Assembly: GCF_043876815.1 (NCBI RefSeq)
Contig: NZ_JBAWKA010000001.1
Location: 682,001 to 746,000 of the forward strand
DNA: 64,000 nucleotides
From: Gaetbulibacter_A sp043876815
GTDB taxonomy: Bacteria > Bacteroidota > Bacteroidia > Flavobacteriales > Flavobacteriaceae
Direction: 5' to 3'
The translations under genes and the position numbers were made by a program. The notes under the pieces were generated by a model. It made no database searches. It was not told the origin of the DNA and saw only the letters and a list, made by a program, of their open reading frames with translations. Position 1 is the stretch's first letter; each line of letters opens with the position of its first letter. Shown in pieces: positions 26,863 through 35,014 of the stretch.

Positions 26863-27705
26863 TTAGGTTTTTAAAGGAAGAACTAAAAAAGGTACATTTA
26901 CATGAAATCCGATTTGTTTAATAGTCGATTTGAAAAATAAATTTTCAAAAAATGAATGCTTGTTATTCATCATAATCAATAAATTGACACGTGCCTTTAA
27001 TTGAAAATTGGCGATACCTTCTTCAACCGTTTGAAAGCTTACATCGTGGAATATATGAGCGATCTTCTTAAAGGTCTCTTCCAGAAAATTTTTGTTTTCT
27101 TTTTGGAAGTCTGTTAGGTCATACCCACTCGAAATATGCAGAATATTTACTCGGGTATTAAACAGGGAGCAGATCTCTAATATGGGTTTTAAATCCCGGT
27201 GTTTAAAGGCTACTTCAAAATCATTTGGAAATAAAATTTCATGCGGTGTTTCGAAGGTGAATTTTCCAGGTACGGCAAGGACCGGGCTCTTTACGTTTTT
27301 AAGCACATGTACGGTATTCGACCCGAAGAGAATCTCCTTGGCACCTGTAGCACCTTGAGTACCCATAATAACATAATCGATATTCTTTTCTTCAACCTGA
27401 TATTCAATTTCCAAGATCAGAGTATTAAAGGCTGCAATGGTCTCAATGGTATGTTTCGGATTTTTAAATTCTTCTTCAATTTTTGTTTTGTAGTCTTCAA
27501 GGTTATTTAGCGCATTTTCTCTAACCGTATCTTGAATACCAAACTGAGCTGGTGTTTGCAACACATATTCTACATGGTAAATAGCCGGAGTATAGGTGTG
27601 CAGTAAATAAAAGGTACAAGTTTCATTCTGGAAAAGTTGCACGGCGTACTTAACGGCGTTCCAGGAATTTTCTGAAAAATCTACGGGGAGGATTATATTT
27701 TTCAT
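26863..27705 (-). CDS. Universal stress protein, tandem UspA domains (USP 3)
   Basis: Protein of 280 residues. First domain KNIILPVDFSENSWNAVKYA with loop VIMGTQGATGAKEILFGSNT; second domain degenerate at the loop and ending NNKHSFFENLFFKSTI ... VPFLVLPL. It lies 22 nt behind USP 4 and 18 nt ahead of USP 2, in the middle of the three-gene unit under site 6. Confidence 0.92.
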   Translation of the reverse strand: MKNIILPVDFSENSWNAVKYAVQLFQNETCTFYLLHTYTPAIYHVEYVLQTPAQFGIQDTVRENALNNLEDYKTKIEEEFKNPKHTIETIAAFNTLILEIEYQVEEKNIDYVIMGTQGATGAKEILFGSNTVHVLKNVKSPVLAVPGKFTFETPHEILFPNDFEVAFKHRDLKPILEICSLFNTRVNILHISSGYDLTDFQKENKNFLEETFKKIAHIFHDVSFQTVEEGIANFQLKARVNLLIMMNNKHSFFENLFFKSTIKQIGFHVNVPFLVLPLKT

Positions 27706-27727
27706 GGCTTCAAGTTTTAAGGTTCAT

Positions 27728-28576
27728 TTAATCGCGTTTCATGTTTTGTAATGCTAAGAAGGGTATATCTATGTTCAAAGTCAATTCATCTACCGTAGAT
27801 TGCTGTATGATATCCTCTAAAAAGGAATGGCGTGTATTTACCATCACGAGTATATCAATCTCATTTTCTTTTAGATATTTATAAATACTGTTTATAATGT
27901 GTTTGCTGTTGGCTACTTTAAAGCGAAGTTGATTTTTACACAATGTTTCTTTAATAAAAGTTTGATTATCCTGTTGTCGCATCGACAGTTTATCTGACGT
28001 TGATATATACAAGACATCAATTATAGCTCTGTATGGCGAAGCCATTTCGCAAACCAATTTCAATTCCCTGCGTTTGTAGGGTATCATATAATTTGTTGGA
28101 AACAGAATATGCTTGGGTTGTGTATATTTATAATCCTGCGGAATGGCCAAAACCGGGCAGGGAACATATTTAATAACTTGTAGTGTATGACTTCCAAAGG
28201 TGATATTTTTATCGTTGGTGCGACCTTTGGTTCCCATAATGATCAAATCTATATTTTCTCTCTCTACAATGGTTTCGGCTTCATCCACCAATACGCTGTT
28301 TGCAGAAATAATGTGAAAGTTATGTCGCGGATTTGGCGAGAAGTTTTTAAGCTTAATAACCGTGTTTTGCAATTCATTCTCAGAATTTTTACTTACTGCT
28401 TCAGTAACGGTTTTTAAGGTGTTTTTAATAATCAGATCTTCATCAGCATAAATGTCATCTTGAAACGCATGCATGATATAAAATTCACTGGTTTCATACT
28501 TGAATAAATCCACAGCGAATTTCATAGCATTAAATGCATTTTCAGAAAAATCCGTAGGTATTAAAATTTTTCGCAT
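27728..28576 (-). CDS. Universal stress protein, tandem UspA domains (USP 4)
   Basis: Protein of 282 residues from the ATG at 28576 (RKILIPTDFSENAFNAMKFA). A longer reading from a TTG at 28624 is rejected because the site 6 promoter would start transcription near 28589, inside it. First-domain loop MGTKGRTNDKNITFGSHT; second domain ends NTRHSFLEDIIQQSTV ... IPFLALQN. First gene of the USP 4-3-2 unit. Confidence 0.92.
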   Translation of the reverse strand: MRKILIPTDFSENAFNAMKFAVDLFKYETSEFYIMHAFQDDIYADEDLIIKNTLKTVTEAVSKNSENELQNTVIKLKNFSPNPRHNFHIISANSVLVDEAETIVERENIDLIIMGTKGRTNDKNITFGSHTLQVIKYVPCPVLAIPQDYKYTQPKHILFPTNYMIPYKRRELKLVCEMASPYRAIIDVLYISTSDKLSMRQQDNQTFIKETLCKNQLRFKVANSKHIINSIYKYLKENEIDILVMVNTRHSFLEDIIQQSTVDELTLNIDIPFLALQNMKRD

Positions 28577-28593
28577 CACTTTAGGAGTTTTCT

Positions 28594-28636
28594 TAAAATT
28601 AACGCCTACACGTGCTTGATACAATGATATTTATCA
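28594..28636 (-). promoter_or_regulatory. Dyad operator and promoter (site 6, USP 4-3-2 operon)
   Basis: TGATATTTATCA (28625-28636); minus-strand -7 element TAATTTTA begins at 28601, 30 nt past the centre. Confidence 0.85.
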
Positions 28637-28675
28637 GATTGAAATTGGTGCCGCTGGATGTGTTTTTAGGATCAA

Positions 28676-28712
28676 AAAAAGGGAATGTTTTTTTGTAAAA
28701 CACCCCCTTTTT
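28676..28712 (-). terminator. Hairpin upstream of the USP 4 promoter
   Basis: Interrupted stem AAAAAGGG..TGTTTT / AAAACA..CCCTTTTT with a 5-nt loop. On the minus strand it ends in seven Ts, so it would stop transcription arriving from the gene-free block before the USP 4 promoter. Confidence 0.65.
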
Positions 28713-28760
28713 CAATCACATACTTACACCTGTGAATTGATTAATAGCTAAAGTTTTAAT

Positions 28761-28792
28761 AAGAAACAGGAAGCGTAAGCTTCCTGTTTCTT
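28761..28792. terminator. Perfect hairpin inside the gene-free block
   Basis: Fourteen-bp perfect stem AAGAAACAGGAAGC / GCTTCCTGTTTCTT with a GTAA loop, no gene within 150 nt on either side. Minus strand: a possible end of a short RNA starting near 28840, where a TACTTTTG element (28845-28852) lies. Confidence 0.7.
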
Positions 28793-28936
28793 TCATTGAA
28801 ATTATTTGAGTTTATTAGGTAAACTTTTCTTCATTAACATCTCTCAAAAGTAATATTAAACTTCAGAAAACTAATAATTTCAAACATTTCAAAACCACGG
28901 GCCAGTCATTACCTTTAATGCACTAACCCTGAATAT

Positions 28937-29153
28937 TTTAAAAAACAGGAGATCGCAATCTCCTGTTTTTTCCAAAGTCTTTAAGGGTATCATTCAACAT
29001 TCGGTTTTGCTTCAATGTGTTCTTTATTTCTAAAGTTCTACATCATTGGGTTTTCCTGTTAAAAAATAGCTTTAAATACTTTGTTTAACGGTCTTATCAA
29101 TTTTCATGATGAAGACCAGTTTGAAGTTAATATGGATAAGAACTTTTAATTAT
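28937..29153 (-). ncRNA. Candidate small RNA driven by site 7
   Basis: A complete promoter (site 7) points into DNA without a recognisable gene. The predicted start is near 29153, and a perfect 13-bp hairpin with a T run closes the unit at 28937-28970, giving about 215 nt. The only open frames inside are tiny (11 codons from an ATG near 29105; 20 codons running into the terminator), so a regulatory RNA or a micropeptide message are both possible. No known RNA family recognised. Confidence 0.5.
28941..28970. terminator. Terminator of the candidate small RNA
   Basis: Perfect stem AAAAACAGGAGAT / ATCTCCTGTTTTT with loop CGCA and T runs on both strands. Its ACAGGA core resembles that of the hairpin at 28761. 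Confidence 0.8.
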
Positions 29154-29157
29154 GAAG

Positions 29158-29200
29158 CTAATTTACGATACAAATTCGGCCTAAAACATGATAATTATCA
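29158..29200 (-). promoter_or_regulatory. Dyad operator and promoter (site 7, no gene downstream)
   Basis: Perfect dyad TGATAATTATCA (29189-29200); minus-strand -7 element TAAATTAG begins at 29165, 30 nt past the centre. It fires away from the 29213 gene into the 590-nt gene-free block. Confidence 0.75.
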
Positions 29201-29212
29201 GTTTTTGGAAAA

Positions 29213-29599
29213 TTATACAGGAATTATTTCATAAACCACATTCAATAAATAAAACCCTATTAAAAATAATAGGGTATAGATGACCTGAACCAATTTGATA
29301 TTGATAAATTTTAAAAACGCCACAGTTTGTTTTGGAAAAACAAATAATGATAGTCCAACATAAAGAGATATCCAGCCTATAAGGGTAATGATAATCTTCC
29401 AATTGGCTTCCCAGATATTATGAAAAAGGATATTAAGTAAACCAATTACAATAGCTATAGACGATGCCAATATCAGAAACTTTTCATCTTTTAAATCGTT
29501 AAAAATCTGTTTTATCCGGACGGGATTGAAACTTAGGATTAAAAAGATTATAATGAGATACCAACCCCAAAATTGCGCTAAAAAGACAGAAGGATCCAT
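29213..29599 (-). CDS. Small four-helix membrane protein
   Basis: Integral membrane protein of 128 residues with four hydrophobic helices (about 8-24, 39-58, 66-87, 103-123) and short loops. No family recognised with certainty. It lies 9 nt behind USP 5 on the same strand, so it is the second gene of the site 8 unit. Confidence 0.65.
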   Translation of the reverse strand: MDPSVFLAQFWGWYLIIIFLILSFNPVRIKQIFNDLKDEKFLILASSIAIVIGLLNILFHNIWEANWKIIITLIGWISLYVGLSLFVFPKQTVAFLKFINIKLVQVIYTLLFLIGFYLLNVVYEIIPV

Positions 29600-29608
29600 A
29601 TGGCGTTT

Positions 29609-30454
29609 TTATTTTTCATGTAACACCAAAAATGGTGTTTCGGTATGATAACTTATTTCTTCCACTCGAGAATGAAATAAAATTTGCTGAAAATAGTTTA
29701 GATTTTTTGCTACCATGCTTATTAAATCTACATGGCGACTTTGAACAAAGCACTCAATAGCATCTTCAATTCTACTATTGGTTAAATAATGAAAACTATG
29801 CTCTGTTCCATTGAAATAATCGTCCAATAATTCGCGATTAAGTTTTTGCTCATTGTTTAAGTCCATTTTCTTTTTATGGACATGAATGATCCGGAGTGCT
29901 GCTTTTTGCTGATCTATAATATCTGAAATGGGCTCTAATAACTCCAAATTATAATTTAGTGAGAAATCTGTTGGAAACGCTATTTCCTTTAAGGGTTTAA
30001 ATTCTGCTTGTTCAGGCACCACAAGTGTATTACATTTAACCTTTGTTATAACATCACCGGTATTACTGCCTACAATAATTTCTTTTAATCCGGAGGTTCC
30101 TTTGGTTCCCATGATTATCAGGTCAATACGCTTTTCATCGACTTGTTTTCTGATCGTATCAATAAAAAAATTATAGTCTGAAAGGGTATAAAATTTATGA
30201 TCCTTATTGGGTGGGAAGTGTGCGGAAATTCGTTTCATAATTTGGCGTAATTTCTTCTTTGTTGGTTTCGTGTAAACCTCTAAAAGAAGGTCCTCATCAG
30301 CTAAAAAGGGTGCGCCGTCCATAAAGTTATCTGTTACTTTATTCACGTGTAACACGTAAAAGTTACAGGGTTCGTTCTCGAATAATTGAATAGCATATTT
30401 AATGGCATTCCAGGAATTCTCTGAAAAATCTGTGGGTAATAAAATATTTTTCAT
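29609..30454 (-). CDS. Universal stress protein, tandem UspA domains (USP 5)
   Basis: Protein of 281 residues. First domain KNILLPTDFSENSWNAIKYA with loop IMGTKGTSGLKEIIVGSNTG; second domain lacks the loop and ends LNYFQQILFHSRVEEI ... TPFLVLHE, where the KHSF of the other four paralogs has changed to LNYF. Own promoter at site 8; it lies just downstream of the kinase/regulator operon. Confidence 0.92.
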   Translation of the reverse strand: MKNILLPTDFSENSWNAIKYAIQLFENEPCNFYVLHVNKVTDNFMDGAPFLADEDLLLEVYTKPTKKKLRQIMKRISAHFPPNKDHKFYTLSDYNFFIDTIRKQVDEKRIDLIIMGTKGTSGLKEIIVGSNTGDVITKVKCNTLVVPEQAEFKPLKEIAFPTDFSLNYNLELLEPISDIIDQQKAALRIIHVHKKKMDLNNEQKLNRELLDDYFNGTEHSFHYLTNSRIEDAIECFVQSRHVDLISMVAKNLNYFQQILFHSRVEEISYHTETPFLVLHEK

Positions 30455-30476
30455 GTCAAATTGGCTTTTAATTAGT

Positions 30477-30519
30477 CTAAGGTACTGGGAAGTGGCTACA
30501 GATAAAATGATATTAATCA
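30477..30519 (-). promoter_or_regulatory. Dyad operator and promoter (site 8, USP 5 operon)
   Basis: TGATATTAATCA (30508-30519); minus-strand -7 element TACCTTAG begins at 30484, 30 nt past the centre. Predicted start about 30472, 18 nt before the USP 5 ATG. Confidence 0.82.
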
Positions 30520-30544
30520 GGTGTATACCATCTTCTTAATATCT

Positions 30545-31603
30545 TTAAGTAATGGTTTTCAACCGTTCCAGATCAACCACTTTAATATTTCGGCCTTCGG
30601 CCTTTATAATGCCCAGCTTTTTAAATTCTGTTAAGGCCCTAATTAGGGTCTCTGTGGCTATCCCGGCGACACTGGCCAAATCGTTTCTCGATATTTTTAT
30701 AGGGTCATCCGGTCTTCGGTTTATTTTTTCGGCAAACTTTAAAATAGTGGCTGCTGTTTTTTTATTAACAGTGCCGTAGGCAATCTGTAAAAGTTGCTCT
30801 TTAACATCCGATAAATTATCGGCTAGAAGCTCAATTAGTTCCAATACGACCTTGTGATTTTTATTCAATAACTCTGTAAATTCCAGTATGGAGACCCCTA
30901 GTAATGTTGTTTCTGCAATGGCCGTTGCAGTTTCCTGATGCGGAATATTACTTGTAAATGAAGCATAGTCAAATAGGTCGTCTTCTTTATAAAGGGCTGT
31001 AACGAGCTCTTTACCTTGTTCATCCATACGATGACATTTTACAGCCCCTTTACTGATGAGGTAGATGTAATTACAATGATCTCTCTCGTAGTAAATGATA
31101 TCGTCTTTTTTATAATTGAACTCTGTTCCGTAATCGTCAAAAAAATTTTTTAGATCATTCAAGGTTTTGATCTGGTCTTGCGGTTGTTCAATAACCGGAT
31201 GATTTTTATTAGTATCGGATAACTCCTCTAAAATAGCAGCTTTTGCCAATCGGCTTTCAATGGCACTTATAATATCGTCTTCAGTAAACGGTTTGGTTAT
31301 GTAATCGTCGGCACCTAAATTCATTCCTTTTCTAACATCTTGTCGCTCGGTTTTAGCTGATAGAAAAACAAAAGGAATATGCTTGGTCTTTTTATCTTTA
31401 GACAGAATTTGGAGGGTGTCATATCCGTCTAATTCCGGCATCATAATATCGCAAACAATAATGTTTGGGACATGTTTCTTGGCCATTTCAACACCGATTT
31501 TTCCGTTGGCGGCGGTTAATACCTTATATCTGGAGAGTTCTAAAAGCTCTGCTGTGTTTTCTCTTAAAACGGTGTCATCCTCAATTAATAAAACAGTTTT
31601 CAT
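30545..31603 (-). CDS. Response regulator fused to a CRP/FNR-type activator
   Basis: Protein of 352 residues. Receiver domain (1-122): acidic pair D9/D10, phosphorylation site D52 in CDIMMPELDG, S82 and K104. A cNMP-binding-like beta-roll follows (about 145-260), then a CRP-type winged helix (about 275-345) with recognition segment GIATETLIRALTEF. E318 and R322 align with the Glu and Arg that read TGA half-sites in CRP and FNR; the Ser of FNR is Ile here. No FNR-type N-terminal cysteine cluster, so the signal probably arrives by phosphorylation. It overlaps the kinase gene by 4 nt. It is the best local candidate to bind the repeated dyad. Confidence 0.9.
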   Translation of the reverse strand: MKTVLLIEDDTVLRENTAELLELSRYKVLTAANGKIGVEMAKKHVPNIIVCDIMMPELDGYDTLQILSKDKKTKHIPFVFLSAKTERQDVRKGMNLGADDYITKPFTEDDIISAIESRLAKAAILEELSDTNKNHPVIEQPQDQIKTLNDLKNFFDDYGTEFNYKKDDIIYYERDHCNYIYLISKGAVKCHRMDEQGKELVTALYKEDDLFDYASFTSNIPHQETATAIAETTLLGVSILEFTELLNKNHKVVLELIELLADNLSDVKEQLLQIAYGTVNKKTAATILKFAEKINRRPDDPIKISRNDLASVAGIATETLIRALTEFKKLGIIKAEGRNIKVVDLERLKTIT

Positions 31604-33480
31604 GCGTTATGAGTATTAGGAATTGAAATTTCAAATGTGGTGCCTTTGCCTTCTTCACTTTCAAAATAAATGCTACCACCCAGATTTTCTAAATGGGTTT
31701 TTACAATGTTTAAGCCTATACCATTGCCCTGGGTATTAATAACATTTTGTGCTCTGAAATAACGTTCGAATATATGTTTTTGATCTTTTTCAGGAATACC
31801 TATACCTTGATCGGAAACCGTAATGATCGTTTTTTGTTTATCCTGTTTGATCTTAAGATTGATTGAAGAACCCTCCTTAGAATATTTAATCGCATTATGT
31901 AACAAGTTTGACAGAATTAAATGGATAATTTTTTCATCCTGATAAACCGAAAAATCATCAATATTTTGGGGGTATTTAATTTGCTGCCCTTTTTTAAGGA
32001 GCATATTGGCATCATAAACAGTTTGATCGATAACTTTACTAAGCTTAAAGTGTGTAAACCTATAATTTACCTTTCCGGTTTCTAGTTTTTCCAGAGATAA
32101 AAAGTCGTTTATTATATTGTTTAGGTAGTATACCTTATCTATAATAGTCTTAATGTGTTTCTCACGTTTTTCCTTATGTTCCTTTACAGCATATTTTCTA
32201 AGAAGCTCCCCAGAGGTTAGAATGGCGCTTAAAGGTGTTTTAAATTCATGGGAAACCATGGATAAAAAATTTGTTTTTATCTCGTTGAGTTCTTTCTCCT
32301 TACTTAGTGCTTTTTTGAGTTGTTGGGTGCGTTCTTCCACCTGATTTTCTAATTTTTCAGTGTAGTTTTTTCGCTCGGTGATGTCTAAAACAATGGCAAT
32401 AAAAACGTCTTTATCGTGAAGTTTTGAGCGTTGTAAATGAACTTCAACAGGGTAGGTCGATCCGTCTTTACGCCGATGCACATTTTCATACTTGATCTTC
32501 TCAACGTTTTGTTTCAAAAGAACCGGTAAAGTTTCTTTGAATTTATCCGAATTATCGGGAGGTTTAATGTCTAGAATGGTCATGTCCTTTAGCTCCTCGA
32601 TATTATAACCTAAATTTTGTTGTGCTCCGAAATTCACATTCAGAAACTTTAAGGTTTTGGCGTCAAAAACGTATATCTCATTTAAAGATTCGTCAAAAAT
32701 AGAACCGAGATGATGCCGCTCTTCTTCCTGTTCAATTTTATCTGTTACGTCATTCTGAATGCCTATAAAATTAGTTAATACACCATCAGAATCGGTTATT
32801 GGAAAAACATACAGGTCGTTCCAGAACATTGTTCCATTCTTTTTGTAATTACGCAAAGTAGCCTGACAACTTTCGCCCTTTTCAATCGCTTCTTTAAGTT
32901 TTTTTAAAGGTTCCTGGTCCCTGTCGTTACGCTGTAAAAACCGACAATTGCGATTAATTATTTCCTTTTCGGAATAGCCGGTAAGATCTTGGAAGGCTTT
33001 ATTAAAAAAAATGATAGGATTATCATGTTCTAAAGCATCGGTTATTACAATACCATTTTGGGCAGATTGCAATGCTTTGGTACGTAACATAAGGTTTCTC
33101 TCGATCTCCTTTTTTTCTGAAATATCTTTGAAAACCCCCATAACAAATGTTTTGTTATAAACCTTAAAAGGTATTAGCTCCGCATCAATATTAATAATAA
33201 TCCCATCTTTTTTCAAACCATAAATATCCTTAGTTTCGCTCATTTTAATCCGTTTCCCATTTTTGATTATGGTTTTGAATTGATTCTTATATACCTTATG
33301 GAAGTTAGAGGGAATCAAAGTGTTCAAGTCTTTACCAACAAGCTCTTTTCTTGTATAACCGAAAATGTCTTGAGAAGCCGAATTTTGGTCTACAATCTTG
33401 TGTTCAGAATCAACAATAATGACCCCTTCGGAAATAGTTTCTAAGAGGATTTTAAAGATTTCTTGATCCTGCTGGTACAT
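31600..33480 (-). CDS. Sensor histidine kinase with PAS, LOV and PAS domains
   Basis: Soluble kinase of 626 residues, no membrane segment. PAS 1 (about 8-125); a LOV-type PAS (about 132-250) with NCRFLQ (photoactive Cys 179), N211 in NYKKNG, N221 in FWND and Q242 in GIQNDVT, i.e. all flavin-contact and adduct residues of blue-light LOV domains; PAS 3 (about 257-372); coiled linker; HisKA with H411 in SHEFKTPL; HATPase with N529, DQGIGIP and GNGIGLNIV. The Gly before Asn in the classic motif is Asn 176-Arg 177 here, and the second phosphate-binding Arg is Lys. Partner is the CRP-fusion regulator, overlapping by 4 nt. Promoter carries site 9, so the pair is probably autoregulated. Confidence 0.93.
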   Translation of the reverse strand: MYQQDQEIFKILLETISEGVIIVDSEHKIVDQNSASQDIFGYTRKELVGKDLNTLIPSNFHKVYKNQFKTIIKNGKRIKMSETKDIYGLKKDGIIINIDAELIPFKVYNKTFVMGVFKDISEKKEIERNLMLRTKALQSAQNGIVITDALEHDNPIIFFNKAFQDLTGYSEKEIINRNCRFLQRNDRDQEPLKKLKEAIEKGESCQATLRNYKKNGTMFWNDLYVFPITDSDGVLTNFIGIQNDVTDKIEQEEERHHLGSIFDESLNEIYVFDAKTLKFLNVNFGAQQNLGYNIEELKDMTILDIKPPDNSDKFKETLPVLLKQNVEKIKYENVHRRKDGSTYPVEVHLQRSKLHDKDVFIAIVLDITERKNYTEKLENQVEERTQQLKKALSKEKELNEIKTNFLSMVSHEFKTPLSAILTSGELLRKYAVKEHKEKREKHIKTIIDKVYYLNNIINDFLSLEKLETGKVNYRFTHFKLSKVIDQTVYDANMLLKKGQQIKYPQNIDDFSVYQDEKIIHLILSNLLHNAIKYSKEGSSINLKIKQDKQKTIITVSDQGIGIPEKDQKHIFERYFRAQNVINTQGNGIGLNIVKTHLENLGGSIYFESEEGKGTTFEISIPNTHNA

Positions 33481-33507
33481 AATGAATTACACTTTGGTGG
33501 AATACTA

Positions 33508-33581
33508 TAAAATTACGGTAAATCCTAAGTTATAAAACTGACTTTTATCATAATTTTACCTCTTGATTTCCAGTATATTTA
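33508..33581. promoter_or_regulatory. Shared dyad operator with two divergent promoters (site 9)
   Basis: TGACTTTTATCA (33539-33550). On the plus strand TATATTTA begins at 33574; on the minus strand TAATTTTA begins at 33515. Each is exactly 30 nt from the dyad centre. One operator thus serves the kinase/regulator operon and the TerB-like/thioredoxin operon. Confidence 0.82.
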
Positions 33582-33602
33582 ATCTTGTTAAAATGTATTA
33601 TT

Positions 33603-34010
33603 ATGGAAACCAAAAAGAAGCTTACACATAAGTTTTACCAGAATCTTGGAAAACTGTTTTATGCTATAGCTGCAGTAGATAAGGAGGTGCGCGAAGTGGA
33701 GTTTGATCGCCTTAAAACCATAGTGAAGGATCAGTGGTTAGATGTAGACCCTATTACGGATGAGTTTGATACCGATGCTGCTTACGAAATTGAAATTGTT
33801 TTTGATTACTTAAACAGTGAGGAACACACCAATATAAATTCTTTTTATAAAGACTTTGTAGATTATAAAAATGAACAAAAGCATTTGTTCACAAATGAAA
33901 TCAAAAAACTCATTTTAAAAACGGCTAATGCCATTGCAGCTTCCTTTTCCGGTATAAATAAATCCGAATTAATTTTATTGGCTAAATTAGATATTGAATT
34001 AAAAAAGTAG
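33603..34010 (+). CDS. TerB-like helical protein
   Basis: Cytosolic protein of 135 residues from the ATG at 33603; a TTG at 33585 coincides with the predicted transcription start and is rejected. All-alpha with FYQNLGKLFYAIAAVDKEVREVEFDRLKTIV, the acidic metal-binding-like first helix pair of the TerB (tellurite-resistance) fold, and a second half ending LILLAKLDIELKK. Function unknown. It ends 4 nt before the thioredoxin gene. Confidence 0.65.
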   Translation: METKKKLTHKFYQNLGKLFYAIAAVDKEVREVEFDRLKTIVKDQWLDVDPITDEFDTDAAYEIEIVFDYLNSEEHTNINSFYKDFVDYKNEQKHLFTNEIKKLILKTANAIAASFSGINKSELILLAKLDIELKK

Positions 34011-34014
34011 GTCA

Positions 34015-34311
34015 ATGGGTAATTTCAATAATATTATCAACTCGGATACCCCGGTTTTAATTGACTTTCATGCGTTATGGTGCGGTCCTTGTAAAGTCCA
34101 GGCGCCCATATTGAAGGAGGTAAAACATGAGCTAAATGAAGCTGTAAAGATCATTAAGATCGATGTGGATAAGAACCCGGCAATAGCAGCAAAATATCAG
34201 GTTCGTGGTGTACCCACCATGGCCCTATTTAAAAACGGAAAATTACTTTGGCGGCAATCGGGAGTTCTTCAAAAGAATGATATAATACAGGTCATCAGGC
34301 AGTACGCCTAA
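34015..34311 (+). CDS. Thioredoxin
   Basis: Protein disulfide reductase of 98 residues, slightly short for thioredoxin because the N-terminal strand is brief. Active site WCGPC (Cys 23, Cys 26), conserved Asp in the IKIDVDKNP strand and the cis-Pro loop RGVPTMALFKNG. Second gene of the unit driven by site 9, so co-expressed with the sensor kinase operon. Confidence 0.93.
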   Translation: MGNFNNIINSDTPVLIDFHALWCGPCKVQAPILKEVKHELNEAVKIIKIDVDKNPAIAAKYQVRGVPTMALFKNGKLLWRQSGVLQKNDIIQVIRQYA

Positions 34312-34324
34312 ATCATTTTTATCA

Positions 34325-34367
34325 TGACAAATATCATTTTATTATAGCTCGATTCATACTACATTTG
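34325..34367 (+). promoter_or_regulatory. Dyad operator and promoter (site 10, WG-repeat/site-2 protease operon)
   Basis: TGACAAATATCA (34325-34336) with a perfect -7 element TACATTTG starting at 34360, 30 nt past the centre. Confidence 0.87.
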
Positions 34368-34391
34368 AGTCCTATAATAAAATGTTTTGTC

Positions 34392-35009
34392 ATGAAAAAA
34401 CTACTCGTATTTTGGTTGATTATTCCCCTATTGTCATTTGCGCAAATTACAGAAGAACTCGATTTTGTCGCTCCTTTTAATGATGGTTTAGCGGCTGTGC
34501 AAAAAGGTGATTCCTGGGGCTTTATTAACGAATCCGGCACCTTGGTTATTCCCTTTCGAAAGGATCTCGTCCTCACGAAGTCTAATAAAAGTAAATACCC
34601 TATTTTTAAAAACAATCGGTGTTTGATTTCCGAAACAAAAAACGGTATAACTTATTTTGGTTATATCGATAGTAAGGGAAAAACCGTCATTGCTCCCCAA
34701 TTTTTAAATGCTACAAACTTTAATAATGGTAAAGCAGTAGTCCTACACATTCTTAAAGAAAACATTGGAGATAATACGATTCTAGGAAAGAAGGTGGTAT
34801 ACTACCGCTATTTTGAGGTTGTTATTGATCTCAATGGTAGCGTGGGTTCTTATTTAAATCCTAAGGGGATAAATATTGTTTTAGATAAAGAATATCTTAA
34901 AACGCCTCCTGAAATTACTTCCAAGAAAATTTCGGATAATATTTACGCTTTCCCAACAGAAACCAAGAAGTGGAAGTTGGTTTTTATTAATGAAGAAACC
35001 GCCTTTTAA
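34392..35009 (+). CDS. Exported WG-repeat protein
   Basis: Exported protein of 205 residues from the ATG at 34392; a TTG at 34365 falls in the -7 element of site 10. Signal peptide (about 1-18). Two WG repeats: FNDGLAAVQKGDSWGFINES and a second with YFGYIDSKGKTVIAPQF. WG-repeat proteins are probable binding scaffolds in the envelope. It is 5 nt upstream of the site-2 protease gene, so the two may act together. Confidence 0.75.
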   Translation: MKKLLVFWLIIPLLSFAQITEELDFVAPFNDGLAAVQKGDSWGFINESGTLVIPFRKDLVLTKSNKSKYPIFKNNRCLISETKNGITYFGYIDSKGKTVIAPQFLNATNFNNGKAVVLHILKENIGDNTILGKKVVYYRYFEVVIDLNGSVGSYLNPKGINIVLDKEYLKTPPEITSKKISDNIYAFPTETKKWKLVFINEETAF

Positions 35010-35014
35010 ATGAA

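Noticed and set aside
30545..31603. Idea that the CRP-fusion regulator is itself an FNR-type oxygen sensor
   Set aside because: Its cysteines (51, 177, 190) do not form the FNR N-terminal iron-sulfur cluster pattern.
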